From: Plutella xylostella
Taxonomy: Eukaryota; Arthropoda; Insecta; Lepidoptera; Plutellidae
Direction of reading: 5' to 3'
DNA length: 64,000 nucleotides
Assembly: GCF_932276165.1 (NCBI RefSeq)
Contig: NC_064007.1
Location: 6,830,001 to 6,894,000, forward strand
Shown: one piece after another, positions 28,824 through 40,766 of the stretch
Position numbering within the stretch: the stretch's first letter is position 1
How the letters are laid out: every line of letters begins with the position of its first letter
Translations under genes and position numbers: made by a program
Notes under the pieces: generated by a model
What the model saw: only the letters and a program-made list of their open reading frames with translations
What the model was told of the DNA's origin: nothing
Databases searched by the model: none

Positions 28824-28860
28824 AAAATTGCGATGGCCAAGCCATGGCCATCGCAATTTT
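28824..28860. promoter_or_regulatory. Palindrome upstream of SP-A start
   Basis: Near-perfect palindrome containing ATTGCGATGGCC and its inverse, 36 nt upstream of the first SP-A ATG. The paralogue has a shorter perfect version at the same distance (41869-41894). It contains an upstream ATG opening a short frame. May act as a dimeric factor site or a 5'-UTR hairpin. Confidence 0.45.
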
Positions 28861-28904
28861 ATTTATGGTAGCTTTTTAACTTGTCTGTGGCGAAGCAATG
28901 AGGA

Positions 28905-28917
28905 CGGATATAATAGT
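28905..28917 (-). promoter_or_regulatory. Candidate SP-A TATA region
   Basis: The minus strand reads ACTATTATATCC followed by a block (GTCCTCATTGCTT) conserved with the paralogue, where the same place reads CTTTTATATATAT. Roughly 120 nt upstream of the ATG. Confidence 0.4.
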
Positions 28918-28927
28918 ACAGTAAGGG

Positions 28928-28982
28928 GCAGAGAAACCTGACCCCCTTCAGAAGCATTGAGAGGGGGGTCAGGTTTCTCTGC
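28928..28982. repeat. Short hairpin, 19-bp arms
   Basis: GCAGAGAAACCTGACCCCC and its exact inverse flank a 17-bp loop. Not present beside the paralogue. Possibly a MITE remnant. Confidence 0.5.
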
Positions 28983-29261
28983 ATCTGACCGTACAAGGCG
29001 ATAGTGGTAAATAATTATAGTAAAGGTGAAAATCTATGTACGTCTTGTCTATCCTTTTTAAGACACTGTATTGTATGTCCTACGCTACGTAAGTTGCTAG
29101 GTATTGTACATAAGTACTGAACTGACACAGATATATCGTCGAATATGCCAGTAGGTAAATATATATATTACTTTACCGTCTTGTTCGTATATTGTTAATC
29201 TAAGGTCTGTACAGTTAAATATGGGAAATTTTCTTACATTTTAAATAATCTTAACTTAATA

Positions 29262-29480
29262 TTATAAATGCGAAATTACTGTGTCTGTCTGTTAGGGCCG
29301 GAACACATAAACACGATGCGGCGTCGTGTCGTGAAAACGTCTCCTTCCTACTCGCAGGTGTTTAATGGGAGAGAGCGAGAAAGTGGCACGACGCGACGTC
29401 GTATCGTGTTTATGTGTTCCGGCCCTTACTCTTTCACGCCAAAACTACTGAACGGATTTGAATGAAATTTAGTATACATA
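29262..29480 (-). repeat. Retroposon tail, same family as 1602-1842
   Basis: Reverse-oriented copy (ATAAATGCGAAAT ... ACGGATTTGAATGAAATT) split by the 131-bp MITE at 29295-29425. Confidence 0.6.
29295..29425. mobile_element. 131-bp MITE, TTA duplication
   Basis: Ends GGGCCGGAACACATAAACAC and its inverse; TTA on both sides (29292-29294 and 29426-29428). The 3-bp TWA duplication suggests PIF/Harbinger type. It splits the retroposon tail cleanly. Confidence 0.75.
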
Positions 29481-29559
29481 ATGTAACGTAGCGTTACCAA
29501 ACGACTTAAATCTAATCTAATTCTAGTACCTTATTATACCTATTCTAACTTATAATAAA

Positions 29560-30240
29560 TCAAATCAAATAAAAAATAAAATATATTTATTGTGGCATAG
29601 GTTTAGGCTGTTATTAACAAAGTCCTCTTAATTTTATTGCTACTATGGCCTGCCCTTGGGCGTACAAAGTTCAATTAAACAATCAATCTAATAAATAATT
29701 GTTATGTCCTAAAATAAACTATATGTCAAGAAACAATTACAAAATACCTACACTTAGGGTGGCTTGCACAACAAAGTTAATCAAAATTAAATCTATGACC
29801 TCTTGCTCTGACATTATGGTGTCAGAGCAAGAGAAAAACTATTTAATTTTGATATGCAAGCCACCCTTAAAATCTAATTTGGCAACTCGGTTGAGACACA
29901 GACAATCTAAATTAACAGTTATAATTCTAAGTTACATTTATTTTTGTTTATGTCCATGAAAAATTCGTGTACCGAATAATATGTCCTCGAGACAAGGAAT
30001 TGTTTCAAGGTTTTCTTAAATATATTTATTTCGTCAATTGTTCGAATTTGTTCTGGAAGGTTATTATAGATTTTTGGTGCCATTCCTAATATACTTTTAT
30101 TGTAAAGAGCCGACTTTCTATGCTCTGCTGCCACACGGTTCTGACATCGGCGACTCTTAAAAGACAAGATTTTAGGGTAAACAAAATTTTTGGTTCTAAG
30201 TACCTTTTTTGGCCTAAGATTTATTTGCATAATCTCTTAT
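29560..30240 (-). pseudogene. LINE 3' fragment (CR1/Jockey-like tail)
   Basis: A 103-codon minus-strand frame (30230-29919) with APKIYNNLPEQIR followed by a helix-rich tail, typical of the C-terminus of CR1/Jockey-type ORF2. It continues to an AATAAA-rich tail near 29560. A MITE (29757-29866) interrupts its 3' region. Confidence 0.5.
29757..29866. mobile_element. 110-bp MITE, TTA duplication
   Basis: Ends GGGTGGCTTGCA and TGCAAGCCACCC with imperfect arms of about 45 bp; TTA at 29754-29756 and 29867-29869. PIF/Harbinger-type by duplication. Confidence 0.65.
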
Positions 30241-30311
30241 TGCTTAGTAACGTTTGGTCAAAGTCTCGTTTCGCCGAAAATCGTTTGGCATAAGTCCCGT
30301 TACGTAAAAAC

Positions 30312-33300
30312 TTTTTTTTTTTTTTTTAAATCTTTATTAATTTAAAAGGGCTTGTACACAAGTGACCATGTCACCCTCATTATTACACACACTTAATTAA
30401 GCTTATCTATTTGAATTAAATCTAGCACTTAAACCAAAGTTGACAATTTTATACAGTATTTTAGCCTTATCAGAGTTTGGTCGTGCTAAAATGCTATTAC
30501 AGCCACCAGTTACTTGTAAACTATTATCAATATACAATTGTTCTCTTACACTACAATTACGTACACATTCTACAATAATATGGTAAACGTCTTCAATCAC
30601 ACCGCACTCTGTGCAATTAGGAGAGTCAACTTTTTTCATCAGGAATGCGAACTTATTTAACGGTATATGCCCAGATCTTAATCGCAAAGCTGTAACAATA
30701 TCTCTTCTTGTTTACTCTGATGTATCAAACCATGGTGAGTGAGTAGGGTGTGATTGAATAGTTCGGTACCAAATGCCCAAAGTTTGCGACCGTTCATCGA
30801 AATATTCCTTCCATATATCATAACATTTTAATTTAATTTTGGGTAGCAGGTCCGTGTAAAATGGTAAGGTTTGTGTGGGGATTCCATGTGTAATGGCTAG
30901 ATTCGCTAAGCGGTCGGCTTCTTCATTTCCAAGTATGCCTATATGTGATGGGATCCATTGAAGAACAATGGTTTTATTAGATTTTGCAAATTTTAAAAGC
31001 ATATCTAAAATGTACACCATTTTAGATATCCTATCGGTGAACCTCTACTACTAGAGGTACATCGAGCCACATGCTGAAGCGCACTCTTTGAGTCAGTCAA
31101 GATAACAAATTTGTTTTTATCCAAACTAAAGCAGTAAGACATGGCTTCCGCTATCGCCAGTAGTTCAACAAACATTATTGAAAGGTTAGACGTAATTTTG
31201 AATTTGCCGTGAACATTAGCCTGACTATCAAAGAATGCTGCCCCGATACCATCACCACACTTCGAGCCATCTGTAAAGATCCTATAAAAATCAGGGTAGT
31301 TTTCGGTTAGGTATACACTACACTTTTCATATAGCTCAGAGGATTTGTATCTTCTCTTTGATTTATCTACACTTTCGATTGAATGAACCACAATATTAGA
31401 CAAATCGATGTTGCTAACCCAAGTCTCCAGTGTGAACATCTCGAGTATATCACAAGCTTGAACCGGGGTATCCTTAATATGATTATAAACATCCACCAAT
31501 AGAATAGGTTTTTTATTTCTCCAGTACCTGTTAGATTCGCATAAAGTAGCTAACTCAGTAATTTTGTTTAAAATAGCGTTGTTTTGGAAGGACCTGGCCT
31601 TTATGATATACTTGCTAGCTAAATAACGGCGACGGATCATGAGTGGTTGCAGGGAAAGCTCACTCTCCATTACATATATGGGGGTGGATCTTATAAAGCT
31701 TCCTCTCACTCTCATTACGCAATTCTGGAGTTTGTCTAACTTATTTAAATGGTTTTTAACTGCAGTATCATAAAGGAAGCTACCGTAATCGAGGCGACTG
31801 CGAATTAAAGCTATGTATAATCTCCTGAGATGTTTGGGGTGGACTCCCCATCTTGTGTTACCCAGTACTTTAAAGATGTTTATAAAGGCAGAAGACTTTT
31901 CATACATCTCGTTTATGTGTTTACCCCATTTTAGTGAACTGTCGAGCCATAATCCTAAGTATTTGACCGATTGTACCTGTTTTAAATTGTGACCATTCAA
32001 TTCTATTATATGATTATATCGTCTGAATCCTCTACTGAATAAACCGAGTCGTGATATTAGATAAGATATAGTATACAGTGATGTTTGAATATTATCCACT
32101 GCATTCAGACTATGTTTGGCTGATGTGTAAATGACAAAGTCATCCGCATACTGTGAGATGTTCACACTGGAAATCAAGTGACAGATATTGTTTGTAGCTA
32201 TATTAAATAGGATGGGAGATAGTGGATCACCCTGGGCTAGACCCATTGCTGTGTATCTTGAAATGTATTTACTATCTGCAGTAGTTATAGATAGATCTCT
32301 GAAATTTAAAAATTCAAATATGTATCGACAAATGCCTCTCCCAAGACAGAGCCTATCCAGAGTTTGCACTAGATTAACTATATCAACGTTGTTATATGCG
32401 CTATCAATATCAATGAAACAAGCCACAGTAACATCATTTTTGGCGAAACTCAATTGGATATTTGAAACAAGTTCAGCTAGACTATCTAGGCAAGATCTAG
32501 TTTTTCTGAATCCTACCATTTTTCTGGAGAATACGTTCTTTTGTTCGAGGAACCATTCAATACGATTTTTAAGTATAGAGTGAAATATTTTAGATAGGCA
32601 TGACATAAGAGCAATGGGTCTGAATGCAGGGTTTGTACTAGATCCGCCACTCTTCGGGATAGCTACTAGTTTAACCTTCCTCCGCTGATATGGAACAAAG
32701 CCAAGTGTTAGGAATTTACTATAGAGTTCGATCAAAGCTTGCTTACCCACCGTAGGAATGTTCATTATCATCGAGAAAGAGATGCCATCATCCCCTGGGG
32801 CAGTGTCTTTGCATTTAATGCAGTGCTCTAATTCAGTTAGTGTTATCTGAGAATCTAAAATGTCATTAATAGAATCAAAGGACGGAGTACTAGGGCTAAC
32901 ATAATCCGGGCACAAACCTCGCATCATTTTCTCGGCATCTTTAAAGTCAATTTGGGCTCTTGGTTGACGATATCCCTTAAGCCAACGCATTCGTCTCCAC
33001 ATTTCACTAGCACTAATATTTTTATCAACACTGCTACAAAATTCTTGCCAGGCTTTGTTTCGAGCTTTACGTATCATACGTTGAGCAGAGAAGACTTTAA
33101 GTTGCAGCTGTTCTAGATTAAGAGGGGTAGGATTTCGTCTAAAACTAGCTAAGGCTAAACGGCGTTCCGCTACTGCTTTCGAGATATCTGCATTCCAATA
33201 AGGCTTAGGTTTAAAATCCTGTACACGGAGGGGACTGCTACAAATTTTGATTTTAGGAATATTTTCATCAGCAGCCTCTACCAAAATATCTAAAAAGCTA

Positions 33301-34248
33301 TTATAATCTAATTGTATATCATTTCCTAAACAGAAAGGGTTGGAAAAACTATCTTGAAGCTTTAAACTATATGATTTCCAGTCTGCTTTTTTAAAGTTCC
33401 ACTTGCTTGAATTATTTGTTGTATGTGCTATATTTGACGAAAACTTTATTATCAAGTGATCACTACCAAAGTTTTCATTCATCACTTTCCAGTTAAATTT
33501 TAGAGCTATGTCTGCTGATAAAAAAGTAATGTCTGGAGAGCTTTTTTGAAGTCGATCATTAACAAGTTTAATGCGAGTTGGGGAACTGTCATTGAGGGAA
33601 ACAAAGTTATTATCAATGAGACAATCAAATATATGTGTCCCTCTAGAATCCGTTCTATTAGACCAGTTAGAATGGTGGGCATTAAAATCTCCCGCAATTA
33701 TGCTTCTACTCGAGTATTCTGAAAATATGTTATCCCAATCGTGGCGAGTAGTATGAATAGTAGACGGGCAGTAGATGGAGACTACGTTTTCTACGAAGTC
33801 GCAATTGAACAGTTTAACTTGAACTATCTGAATACCAGAATTTATTGGTCTAAAGGTTTGAGATTGGCATTTTATAGAAGAGTGAATTACTAGTGCCACT
33901 CCACCGTAAGAGTCTATTCTATCCTGTCGAAATATATTATAGCCGCTAATACTTAAGAAACTTTCTGGCTCTAACCACGTTTCTGATAGAATACAGATGT
34001 GAACCTTTTCATGAGATAATAACAGTTCTACAACACACTGTTTCCCGTGTCACGTCCAAGCTCAGAATCCCGAATGGCGGCATGGCCGGTTCACTTTTTA
34101 AAAGTCACGTGACCTCTTACTTTTTAAAATGTTGCCAGGGCTGTATCGACCTTACCCAAGGAAAATCCTTTGACGTTTCTGATTCGATACCGACGCGTTT
34201 AGACGCTCAAATCAAAATCGATGCGGCGTTTGTCTGCCAACGCTGCGA
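30312..34248 (-). mobile_element. I-type LINE with RNase H
   Basis: Minus-strand LINE with poly(A) (T16 at 30312-30327) inserted into the 3' part of the SP-B pseudogene. The segment 34055-34248 is probably its 5' leader or unrelated sequence and shows no clear coding. The intron sequence ATATTTCATTATACTAC of SP-B resumes at 34251. Confidence 0.7.
30403..34043 (-). pseudogene. I-type LINE ORF2 (endonuclease, RT, RNase H), broken
   Basis: The frame is open from about 34043, upstream of the first ATG at 33899. Endonuclease: ICILSETWLEP, YGGVALVIH, IAGDFNAHHSNW, SDHLII. RT: APGDDGISF, FRPIALMSCLSKI, GFRKTRSCLDSL, FIDIDSAYNNVD, GLAQGDPLSP and YADDFVIYTS. RNase H begins with FTDGSKCGDGIG and ends in another frame (PSHIGILGNEEADRLA) after a shift near 31015. 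A stop at 30712-30714 separates the final Cys/His segment (CTECGVIEDVYHIIVEC). RNase H plus APE endonuclease points to the I group. Two lesions only, so moderately young. Confidence 0.75.
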
Positions 34249-34272
34249 CATATATTTCATTATACTACTTAC

Positions 34273-34424
34273 AGTGTTGTCGATCCAGTTGGTGTAGCTA
34301 GAGACGCGCATGAACACATGAGGGTAGAAGGAATCGTCGCATGTCATAACAAACGCGGCCACCCCCACCACCACCCCGTTGTACACCAGGGGACCACCTG
34401 AGTCACCCATACAAACACCGGCTC
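34273..34424 (-). pseudogene. SP-B exon 6 (GDSGG)
   Basis: 152 nt, same length and splice sites as SP-A exon 6. Encodes GAGVCMGDSGGPLVYNG and shares the odd AFVMTC and PHVFMRV pocket residues, so these changes predate the duplication. Confidence 0.8.
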
Positions 34425-35059
34425 CTGTAAGGCACAAACTCTTATTGTTAGAGGAGCTATGACGGCTTGACGAGTCTGGAAAATACCCAACATGTGTGGA
34501 CACAAACTTTCTCACAAACACTCATGAATCCTCCAACATCAAGCAGCGCCGCGCAGAGCGAGTTGCTGGCTTAACGTCGGGCCGCCGCTACGCCGCTCCG
34601 AGCCTACGCTTTCAACCTACTTGCGTTACGCCGCTCCTCGCTTATGAAGTACTTTCGTTATGCCGCGCGTAACATTTTCTAGTTAAGGGGATGCCCTCCT
34701 ATAAACATTTATTTTTTTTACTAATATTAGATACATAGACAGATAGAATATTCTTCGTTTGTACACACACATATGAAACATAACTTAACATATGTACAAA
34801 ACTGGCAGTCTTATTGCTTAAAGCGATTTTTCAAGAAAACCATAGGGATGAAAGATATTTATGATCAAAGAAGTGTACTAAATAATCAATAAATAAATGA
34901 TGCAGGTATACATGACATAATATTATATACTGATATGATTTAGTATAGCTACAATTTTGAAATGTACTTCAATATTGTAACATTTTCATTACTTGTATGT
35001 ATTTAAAAAAATCACGTATATACTATGCATATAATGCACAAGTTAATAGATATTTACAG

Positions 35060-35815
35060 GTAGATTTAAATTTCCAATTGTCTATCAGTATTTTTCACAA
35101 AAATCTACCTCTGCCCTCATACAAAAACATACCTAAAACAACTCCCCCTAAACAACTCCCCAAAACACCTTACGATTGCCGAGATATTTACAGATTTAAA
35201 TTTACAAATTAAAATGTCTACCAGTATTTTTCACAAAAATATACCTCTGCCCTCATACAAAAACATACCTAAAACAACTCCCCAAAACACCTTACGATTG
35301 CCGAGATATTTACAGATTTAAATTTCCAAATTAAAATGTCTACCAGTATTTTTCACAATAATATACCTCTGCCCTCATACAAAAACATACCTAAAACAAC
35401 TCCCCCTAAAGAACTTCTCAAAACACCTTACGATTGCTGAGATATTTACAGATTTAAATTTACAAATTAATTGTCTACCAGTATATTTCACAAAAATATA
35501 CCTCTGACCTCATACAAAAACATACCAAAAACAACTCCCCCTAAACAACTCCCCAAAACACCTTACGATTGCCGAGATATTTACAGATTTAAATTTCCAA
35601 ATTAAAATGTCTACCAGTATTTTTCACAAAAATATATCTCTGCCCTCATACAAAAACATATCTAAAACAACTCCCCAAAGCACCTTACGATTGCCGAGAT
35701 ATTTACAGATTTAAATTTCCAAATCTTAAATTGTCTACCAGTATTTTTCACAAAAATATACCTCTGCTCTCATACAAAAATATACCTAAAACAACTCCCC
35801 AAAACACCTTACACT
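35060..35815. repeat. Tandem repeat, 121-137 bp unit, about six copies
   Basis: Each unit includes CTACCAGTATTTTTCAC, CCTCTGCCCTCATACAAAAA, AAAACACCTTACGATTGC and GATATTTACAGATTTAAATT. Unit length varies by presence of CCCTAAACAACTC. Confidence 0.85.
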
Positions 35816-35835
35816 TTTTTTTATATGAGGTATCC

Positions 35836-36888
35836 CTATCGTGGGAGTGGTAGATAGGAATCAAACTCAGGCGCCGCACTTGGCGGGTTAAAATAATTAT
35901 GGGTCGCGGTCGAAGGGTTAACATTACTATGAGTGATATTCGAGGGGTTAAACTGATTCGAACTGCGCACCTCGCGACTCGCCTCTTCAACCGCCCTACA
36001 TTTAACAATAAGCTCATCAACGCTTGCAGCACCTTCACGGGGAATGCGTTTTCTTAGATGGTAACTTAAAAGTCCATAAATAATATCTAACTTAGTGTCT
36101 TCTAATAGCTCGTACGGAAGCTGTGCCAAAAGGGCGCGCACTCGCGATATAAACACATCGGACCGCACTTCATTTTGTTCACTCGAAAATATCGCGCGGA
36201 ACACTTTGTATGCCGGGAGTGGAGTGCCGTACATGGCGCGCAGGCGCTGCAGGGCCGCGGCCCAGCCGGCGACGGAGGCGCGCACGCCGCGCCACCACAC
36301 GGCGGCGTCGCCCTCCAGCAGCATGGGCAGCCCGCGCAGCGCGTGCTCGTCCGACACGTTGGCGCACTCCTTGTACACCTGCACCGCGTCGATGAAGGCG
36401 TCCAGCTGGTCCGCGCTGCGGCCGGCTCCGTCGAATCTCGCCGTGCACTTGGCGAACGTCCCCGGCGGTGGCGTCTGGTAGTCAGACGCGGTCGCGCGCG
36501 CGCGGGGGCTCGCGGCGCCGGGCCCGCGCCGGGCGGGCGGCGTGCAGGTCCGGGGGTCGCTCGTCATCCTCTCCAAGAGGACGCGGTTGGTCTCGGCGGC
36601 CTTGGCGATGGTATCCAGCAGCACGGAGAGCTGCTCCGCGGTCACGCAGGCGGGCGCGTCGAGCGTAGCGGCGGCCGCGGCGGGGGTAGCGCGCGCCGCG
36701 GGGGGGCCGCGCGCCGCGTGCTCGTGGGGCGCGCCGGGCGTGGCGGGAGGGTCTCGCACGGTGGGGGCGCGCGCCTCGGGCGCAGGTGGCGCGCCGGGGC
36801 GGGTCATCACCGTGGTCTCACCGGTGCAGCTGCGGTCTTCATCGTCGTCGAGGTTGCAACGCCTCGCTCGTCCTTTCTTCGGTGCCAT
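35836..36888 (-). CDS. Ty3/gypsy-type Gag (3'-truncated element)
   Basis: 350 codons starting MAPKKGRARRCNLDDDED. The N-terminal 130 residues are Pro/Ala-rich and extremely GC-rich; a retrotransposon Gag domain follows (about 150-290: DAFIDAVQVYKECANVSDEH, GDAAVWWRGV, AYKVFRAIFSSEQ, LDIIYGLL). It lacks a zinc knuckle and ends by running into the last 45 bp of the LTR, so the end of gag, all of pol and most of the 3' LTR are deleted. The GC-rich stretch produces several false frames on the plus strand. Confidence 0.7.
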   Translation of the reverse strand: MAPKKGRARRCNLDDDEDRSCTGETTVMTRPGAPPAPEARAPTVRDPPATPGAPHEHAARGPPAARATPAAAAATLDAPACVTAEQLSVLLDTIAKAAETNRVLLERMTSDPRTCTPPARRGPGAASPRARATASDYQTPPPGTFAKCTARFDGAGRSADQLDAFIDAVQVYKECANVSDEHALRGLPMLLEGDAAVWWRGVRASVAGWAAALQRLRAMYGTPLPAYKVFRAIFSSEQNEVRSDVFISRVRALLAQLPYELLEDTKLDIIYGLLSYHLRKRIPREGAASVDELIVKCRAVEEASREVRSSNQFNPSNITHSNVNPSTATHNYFNPPSAAPEFDSYLPLPR

Positions 36889-36951
36889 AGTTTTTCACAA
36901 AGACACTGGCGCACACTTACTATTCGTATCTCCACTAGTTGGGCGCCACTA

Positions 36952-37316
36952 TGAGGTATCCCTATCGTGGGAGTGGTAGATAGGAATCAAACTCAGGGAA
37001 ATACACAAGGTTCACTGTATATTTTAGGTTCTACAGACACGTAAATAGCAGTTGAGGTAGTCTTTTGCGTATAACTAATAATTCGCGAAGGGGATGCAAG
37101 CGAGCGTGATCCAGCCGGGAATATGGTTTAGCGCCGACTGCCTGCGCGGGCTCCGCTGGCCGGTGGCGCGAGCGGGTGTGCGCGGGGGTGAAGAGTGAGC
37201 GCGCGGGACGCGGTATGCGCAGAGAAGCTGCGCGAGAAACGGTGAGGCGGCTGTGGGACGCTAACATTTTGGCGCGCGATTTGATTTCGCGGTAAAATCT
37301 AGATAGTGATGTTACA
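36952..37316 (-). repeat. gypsy-type 5' LTR with primer-binding site
   Basis: Reads TGTAACATC at 37316 to CCTCA at 36952 on the minus strand, followed after 3 nt by TGGCGCCCAACTAGTGG (36948-36932), a tRNA primer-binding site. Its last 45 bp recur at 35826-35870, the only remnant of the 3' LTR. Confidence 0.6.
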
Positions 37317-37420
37317 TAAAGATTTTTCCCAAAATAGTTGTGTATGAAAAAATGCAGTAGATAGAGCAATACAACATAGGTATATGAAATGTACTTACAT
37401 ATATCTATACCTAACCTATA

Positions 37421-38492
37421 CAGGGTTATTGGTAAGTAGACCAGATCATTTGAGGAGGTGATAGAAGGAGGCATTTCCAGTCAATTGAACCCAATAATGA
37501 ATTATCCTAAACTTAACCATTTCTAAAATATTTGATATTTAAGGTTTTTTGAATTTTTTGCCAAAATTGTATGTTTAAAACCAAAAATAAAAAAAACTAG
37601 CCATATTTCAAATTTTTTTTTTGTTTTTTGCATAAGTAACACCTTAATAAACTAATTAAAATAATCAAATGTGCATTATTCGACTTAAATTAGACATAAT
37701 ACCTCAAATTAGTTAAACATTTTGAAAAAATATTCAAAACGCGAAAACTAATAAATTAAATTAAAAAAGAATTTCATATGACATTTTTTTGTGCACTTCA
37801 GCTTAAAAACATGGTCACTTAATAAGCTTTCAAACAAGATAATTCAATATCAAATCTATTAAGGTATCACCAAGATATGGCCAAAACAACCAGAGAAAGC
37901 GGAGAAAACTCAGCATGGGTTTCCATACTAAAGTCAACAGGACTGAAAACAGTCACACTTTTTACCTTTAAATTGAGCTAATTTTGTTAGTTTTCCTGTT
38001 GAATTTTGTCCGTCTGTGCTGGTTGTTTTGGCCATATCTTGGTGATACCTTAATCGATTTGATATTGAATTATCTTGTTTGAAAGCTTATTAGATGACCA
38101 TGTTTTTAAGCTGAAGTGCACAAAAAAATGTCATGTAAAATTCTTTTTTAATTTAATTTATTAGTTTTTGCGTTTTGAATATTTTTTTAAAATGTTTAAC
38201 TATTTTGAGGTATTATGTCAAATTTAAGTCGAATAATGCACATTTGATTATTTTAATTAGTTTATTAAGGTGTTACTTATGCAAAACAACCAAAAATAAT
38301 ATTGAAATGTGGCTAGTTTTTTTTATTTTCGGTTTTAAGCATACAATTTTGGCAAAAAATAAAAAAAACCTTAAATATTAAATATCTTAGAAATGGTTAA
38401 GTTTAGGATAATGCATTATTGGGTTCAATCGACTGGAAATGCCTTCCTCTATCACCTCCTGAAAGGATCTGGTCTACTTACCAATAACCCTG
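37421..38492. mobile_element. 1.07-kb foldback element
   Basis: Arms of about 475 bp are near-perfect inverses (CAGGGTTATTGGTAAGTAG at the ends; GTGCACTTCAGCTTAAAAAC inside) around a loop of about 120 bp. TATA flanks both ends. No coding capacity. Confidence 0.8.
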
Positions 38493-38804
38493 TATACTAT
38501 ATAAATCATATTATACTATATGTATGTATCTAATACAATAGATATATTAAACATAATGTATAATACTACGTATATAATATAATACAATATTTACCTACTA
38601 ATACATAGTAAGTTAAAATCAAAACATACAGTTTAAACCTTTAATACAATGTTAGGAATTAAATATTTCGACATAGCATGCCCTTAAGTGAATAAAATTG
38701 CGGAGCGGCGTAGTGAAAGTCCTCTGTAGGCGGGAGCGGTGTGCCGAAAGTAGCTTGTAGGCGTGGAGCGGCGTAGCGACGGCCCGACGTTAAGCCACTA
38801 AGCC

Positions 38805-38919
38805 CGCAGAGCATGGAGTCTGGGGCCGGAGCTCCCCACCGCGCGGCGCAGGTGTCTCGGTCCACCGTGCGCAGCCCCACGTGCCGCAGGCCGAGGGGGC
38901 TTGAGTTGATGCAGTTCAT
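38805..38919 (-). pseudogene. SP-B exon 5, 5' part
   Basis: Encodes MNCINSSPLGLRHVG through DSMLC, where the 4.2-kb transposon breaks it. The 3' remainder is at 34538-34559, next to a destroyed donor. Confidence 0.8.
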
Positions 38920-39091
38920 CTACGGAGTATTACAGTAGTGGTATAGGAAGCCGACAGAAATGACTCAGGGGCTCATTGGGGTATCATGCCAAACATGGGG
39001 TTTATATCCGTTTATTATCAAATAAGAAATTAGGTCATTATTTACTTATAGATGTCAATAAAATCCGGAAGGTGAAGTGTTAGATACTCAC

Positions 39092-39372
39092 ATCAGTCCA
39101 TCCCCACCCGACAGCTACCACAGACGCGTTGTCCGGGACCACATACCCCCCCGGGGGGATGGCGGCTGGCTGCACCGAGCTGCTCCGGTAGTTGCTCATA
39201 CTGGTCGGCAGCACCAACACTGCCACGTCGTTGTCTTTACTCTCCGAATGTTTGTAGTCCTCGTGTACCACGGTCTTGGACGTCTCATGCTTTGAGCTCC
39301 GCGGTTATTGTAGGTGGATCCGACGCGAATGCCAACTCTAGATGCCCTCAAGATGGTAGTGCCAGTAACAGA
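39092..39372 (-). pseudogene. SP-B exon 4
   Basis: Begins in frame TGTTILRASRVGIRVGSTYNNRG, then a one-base deletion near 39300 shifts to the frame carrying NDVAVLVL and VVAVGWGWTD. The normal acceptor is missing because LINE sequence abuts the exon. Confidence 0.8.
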
Positions 39373-40372
39373 AATTTCAGCATGCGGGATCGGCATATAT
39401 CAGACAGGCGCACAGTGATTTTGAGCTCATTCAGGATTTATTCATTCCGTCTGAAGGCTGTCCATGGTATGCGCAACATCTTGCGCCAAATCCACATCTC
39501 AAATGCATCGATTCTTGTTTTTAAGTTGGCCTTGATTGTCCATGTTTCGGAGCCGTACAAGAAAATAGGGAAGACAAGTGCGTGGACAAGTCTCACTTTG
39601 GTACGCTTGGTGATATTTGTATTCTTCCATATTTTCTCAAGTTTGGTCATGGCGTTTTTAGCAATCTGGATTCGTCTTTTGATTTCTCTATCGCAGTTTC
39701 CATCGTTAGTGATGAGAGATCCGAGATAATTGAAGTCGCTTACGCGGTCTAACGTATTGAGGCGACTGTATTTGGTCAGAACTTGTTCGCGGTCCACGGT
39801 TAGCAGTTACGTTTTGGACTTGTTAATCCGCAACCCAAGTTTGGCACTTTCGCCTTCAATCCGGTCGAACAAGACGGCCATTTCTTCTTCGCTAGTGGCT
39901 ACAAGGGTGGTGTCGTCCGCGTAACGGAGATTGTTAATCTTCCTTCCGCCGATGGATAGACCTCCCTCCCATCCTTCCAGCGCCGCTCGGACTATTTATT
40001 CGCCGTAGATGTTGAACAGTTTGGGCGACAGAATACATCCCTGTCGGACGCCACGCTCTGGGCGTAGGGGTTTTGAGTATGTGTCGTCAAGACGAATCTT
40101 GGCATTACTATCCACGTATAGATTTTGGACGAGGAATGCAAGATCCTTCGGCACACCCATCTCCAGCAATATGTTTAGCAGCGACTGCCAGTTCACACAA
40201 TCAAAAGCCTTAGAGTAGTCCATGAAGCACAACACGACCGGCTTGTTGAATTCCTAACACTTCTCTATGATTTGGCGCATGTTCAGAATTTGTTCGCGTG
40301 TGCCTCGACCAGCCACGAAGCCGGCTTGCTCCACCGGGATTTGCCTCTCCAGGTAAGATGACAGTCGTCCAC
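39373..40372 (-). pseudogene. Truncated LINE reverse transcriptase fragment
   Basis: Minus-strand RT pieces: MLCFMDYSKAFDCVNWQSLL, GVRQGCILSPKLFNIY, then after a stop LRYADDTTLVATS, then after another stop VSDFNYLGSLIT and KVRLVHALVFPIFLYGSETWT. This pattern is common among LINE copies in insect genomes; I do not assign a clade. It replaces the start of SP-B exon 4. Confidence 0.65.
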
Positions 40373-40766
40373 CATAAAGTAAATAATAATACTAACTATT
40401 ATAGCTTCATCTTCGTCGCCAATTTCAGTACAGACCTCCTAATCCCTTGTGCTTGGAATCTAGAAATTAATGTGAAAATCGCTAACGAAAGCCGTTTCTG
40501 GCGGTATTTTCGGCAACTTCTATATTCCAGGCACTATGGCCTTGGCAGTTTTTTGATAAACACTGTCAAACGGAAGTTACGACTTTTTATCCAATGGTTG
40601 CGCTAGTTCTGCGTATAATAGCGCCTTAAAGGCCCATCTAAGCTCTTGGAGGTAGCTTGTAAATTAATGACAGGGAAATAAAGTGAGACGTTCATGATAA
40701 TTTGGAGAATGGCCGACTGCTAAATCGTAACTAAGTACCTACTTACAACATTTTGGAATTTATTAC

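Larger units (their letters stand above)
34560..38804. mobile_element. 4.2-kb transposon in SP-B exon 5, 8-bp duplication
   Basis: CGCAGAGC is duplicated (34552-34559 and 38805-38812), and removing one copy plus the insert rejoins exon 5 sequence. Imperfect ends share TGGCTTAACGTCGGG, and both subterminal regions repeat GCTACGCCGCTCC. The 8-bp duplication suggests hAT type. No transposase found; inside are a tandem repeat, a gypsy gag remnant and a foldback element. Confidence 0.8.

Noticed and set aside
35060..35815. CRISPR-like array
   Set aside because: Units are contiguous and similar along their whole length with no variable spacers; it is a simple tandem repeat in a eukaryotic transposon.
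36175..36979. Long GC-rich plus-strand frames (up to 259 codons)
   Set aside because: Antisense of the Pro/Ala-rich gypsy Gag; low-complexity Arg/Gly/Ala composition caused by GC bias.
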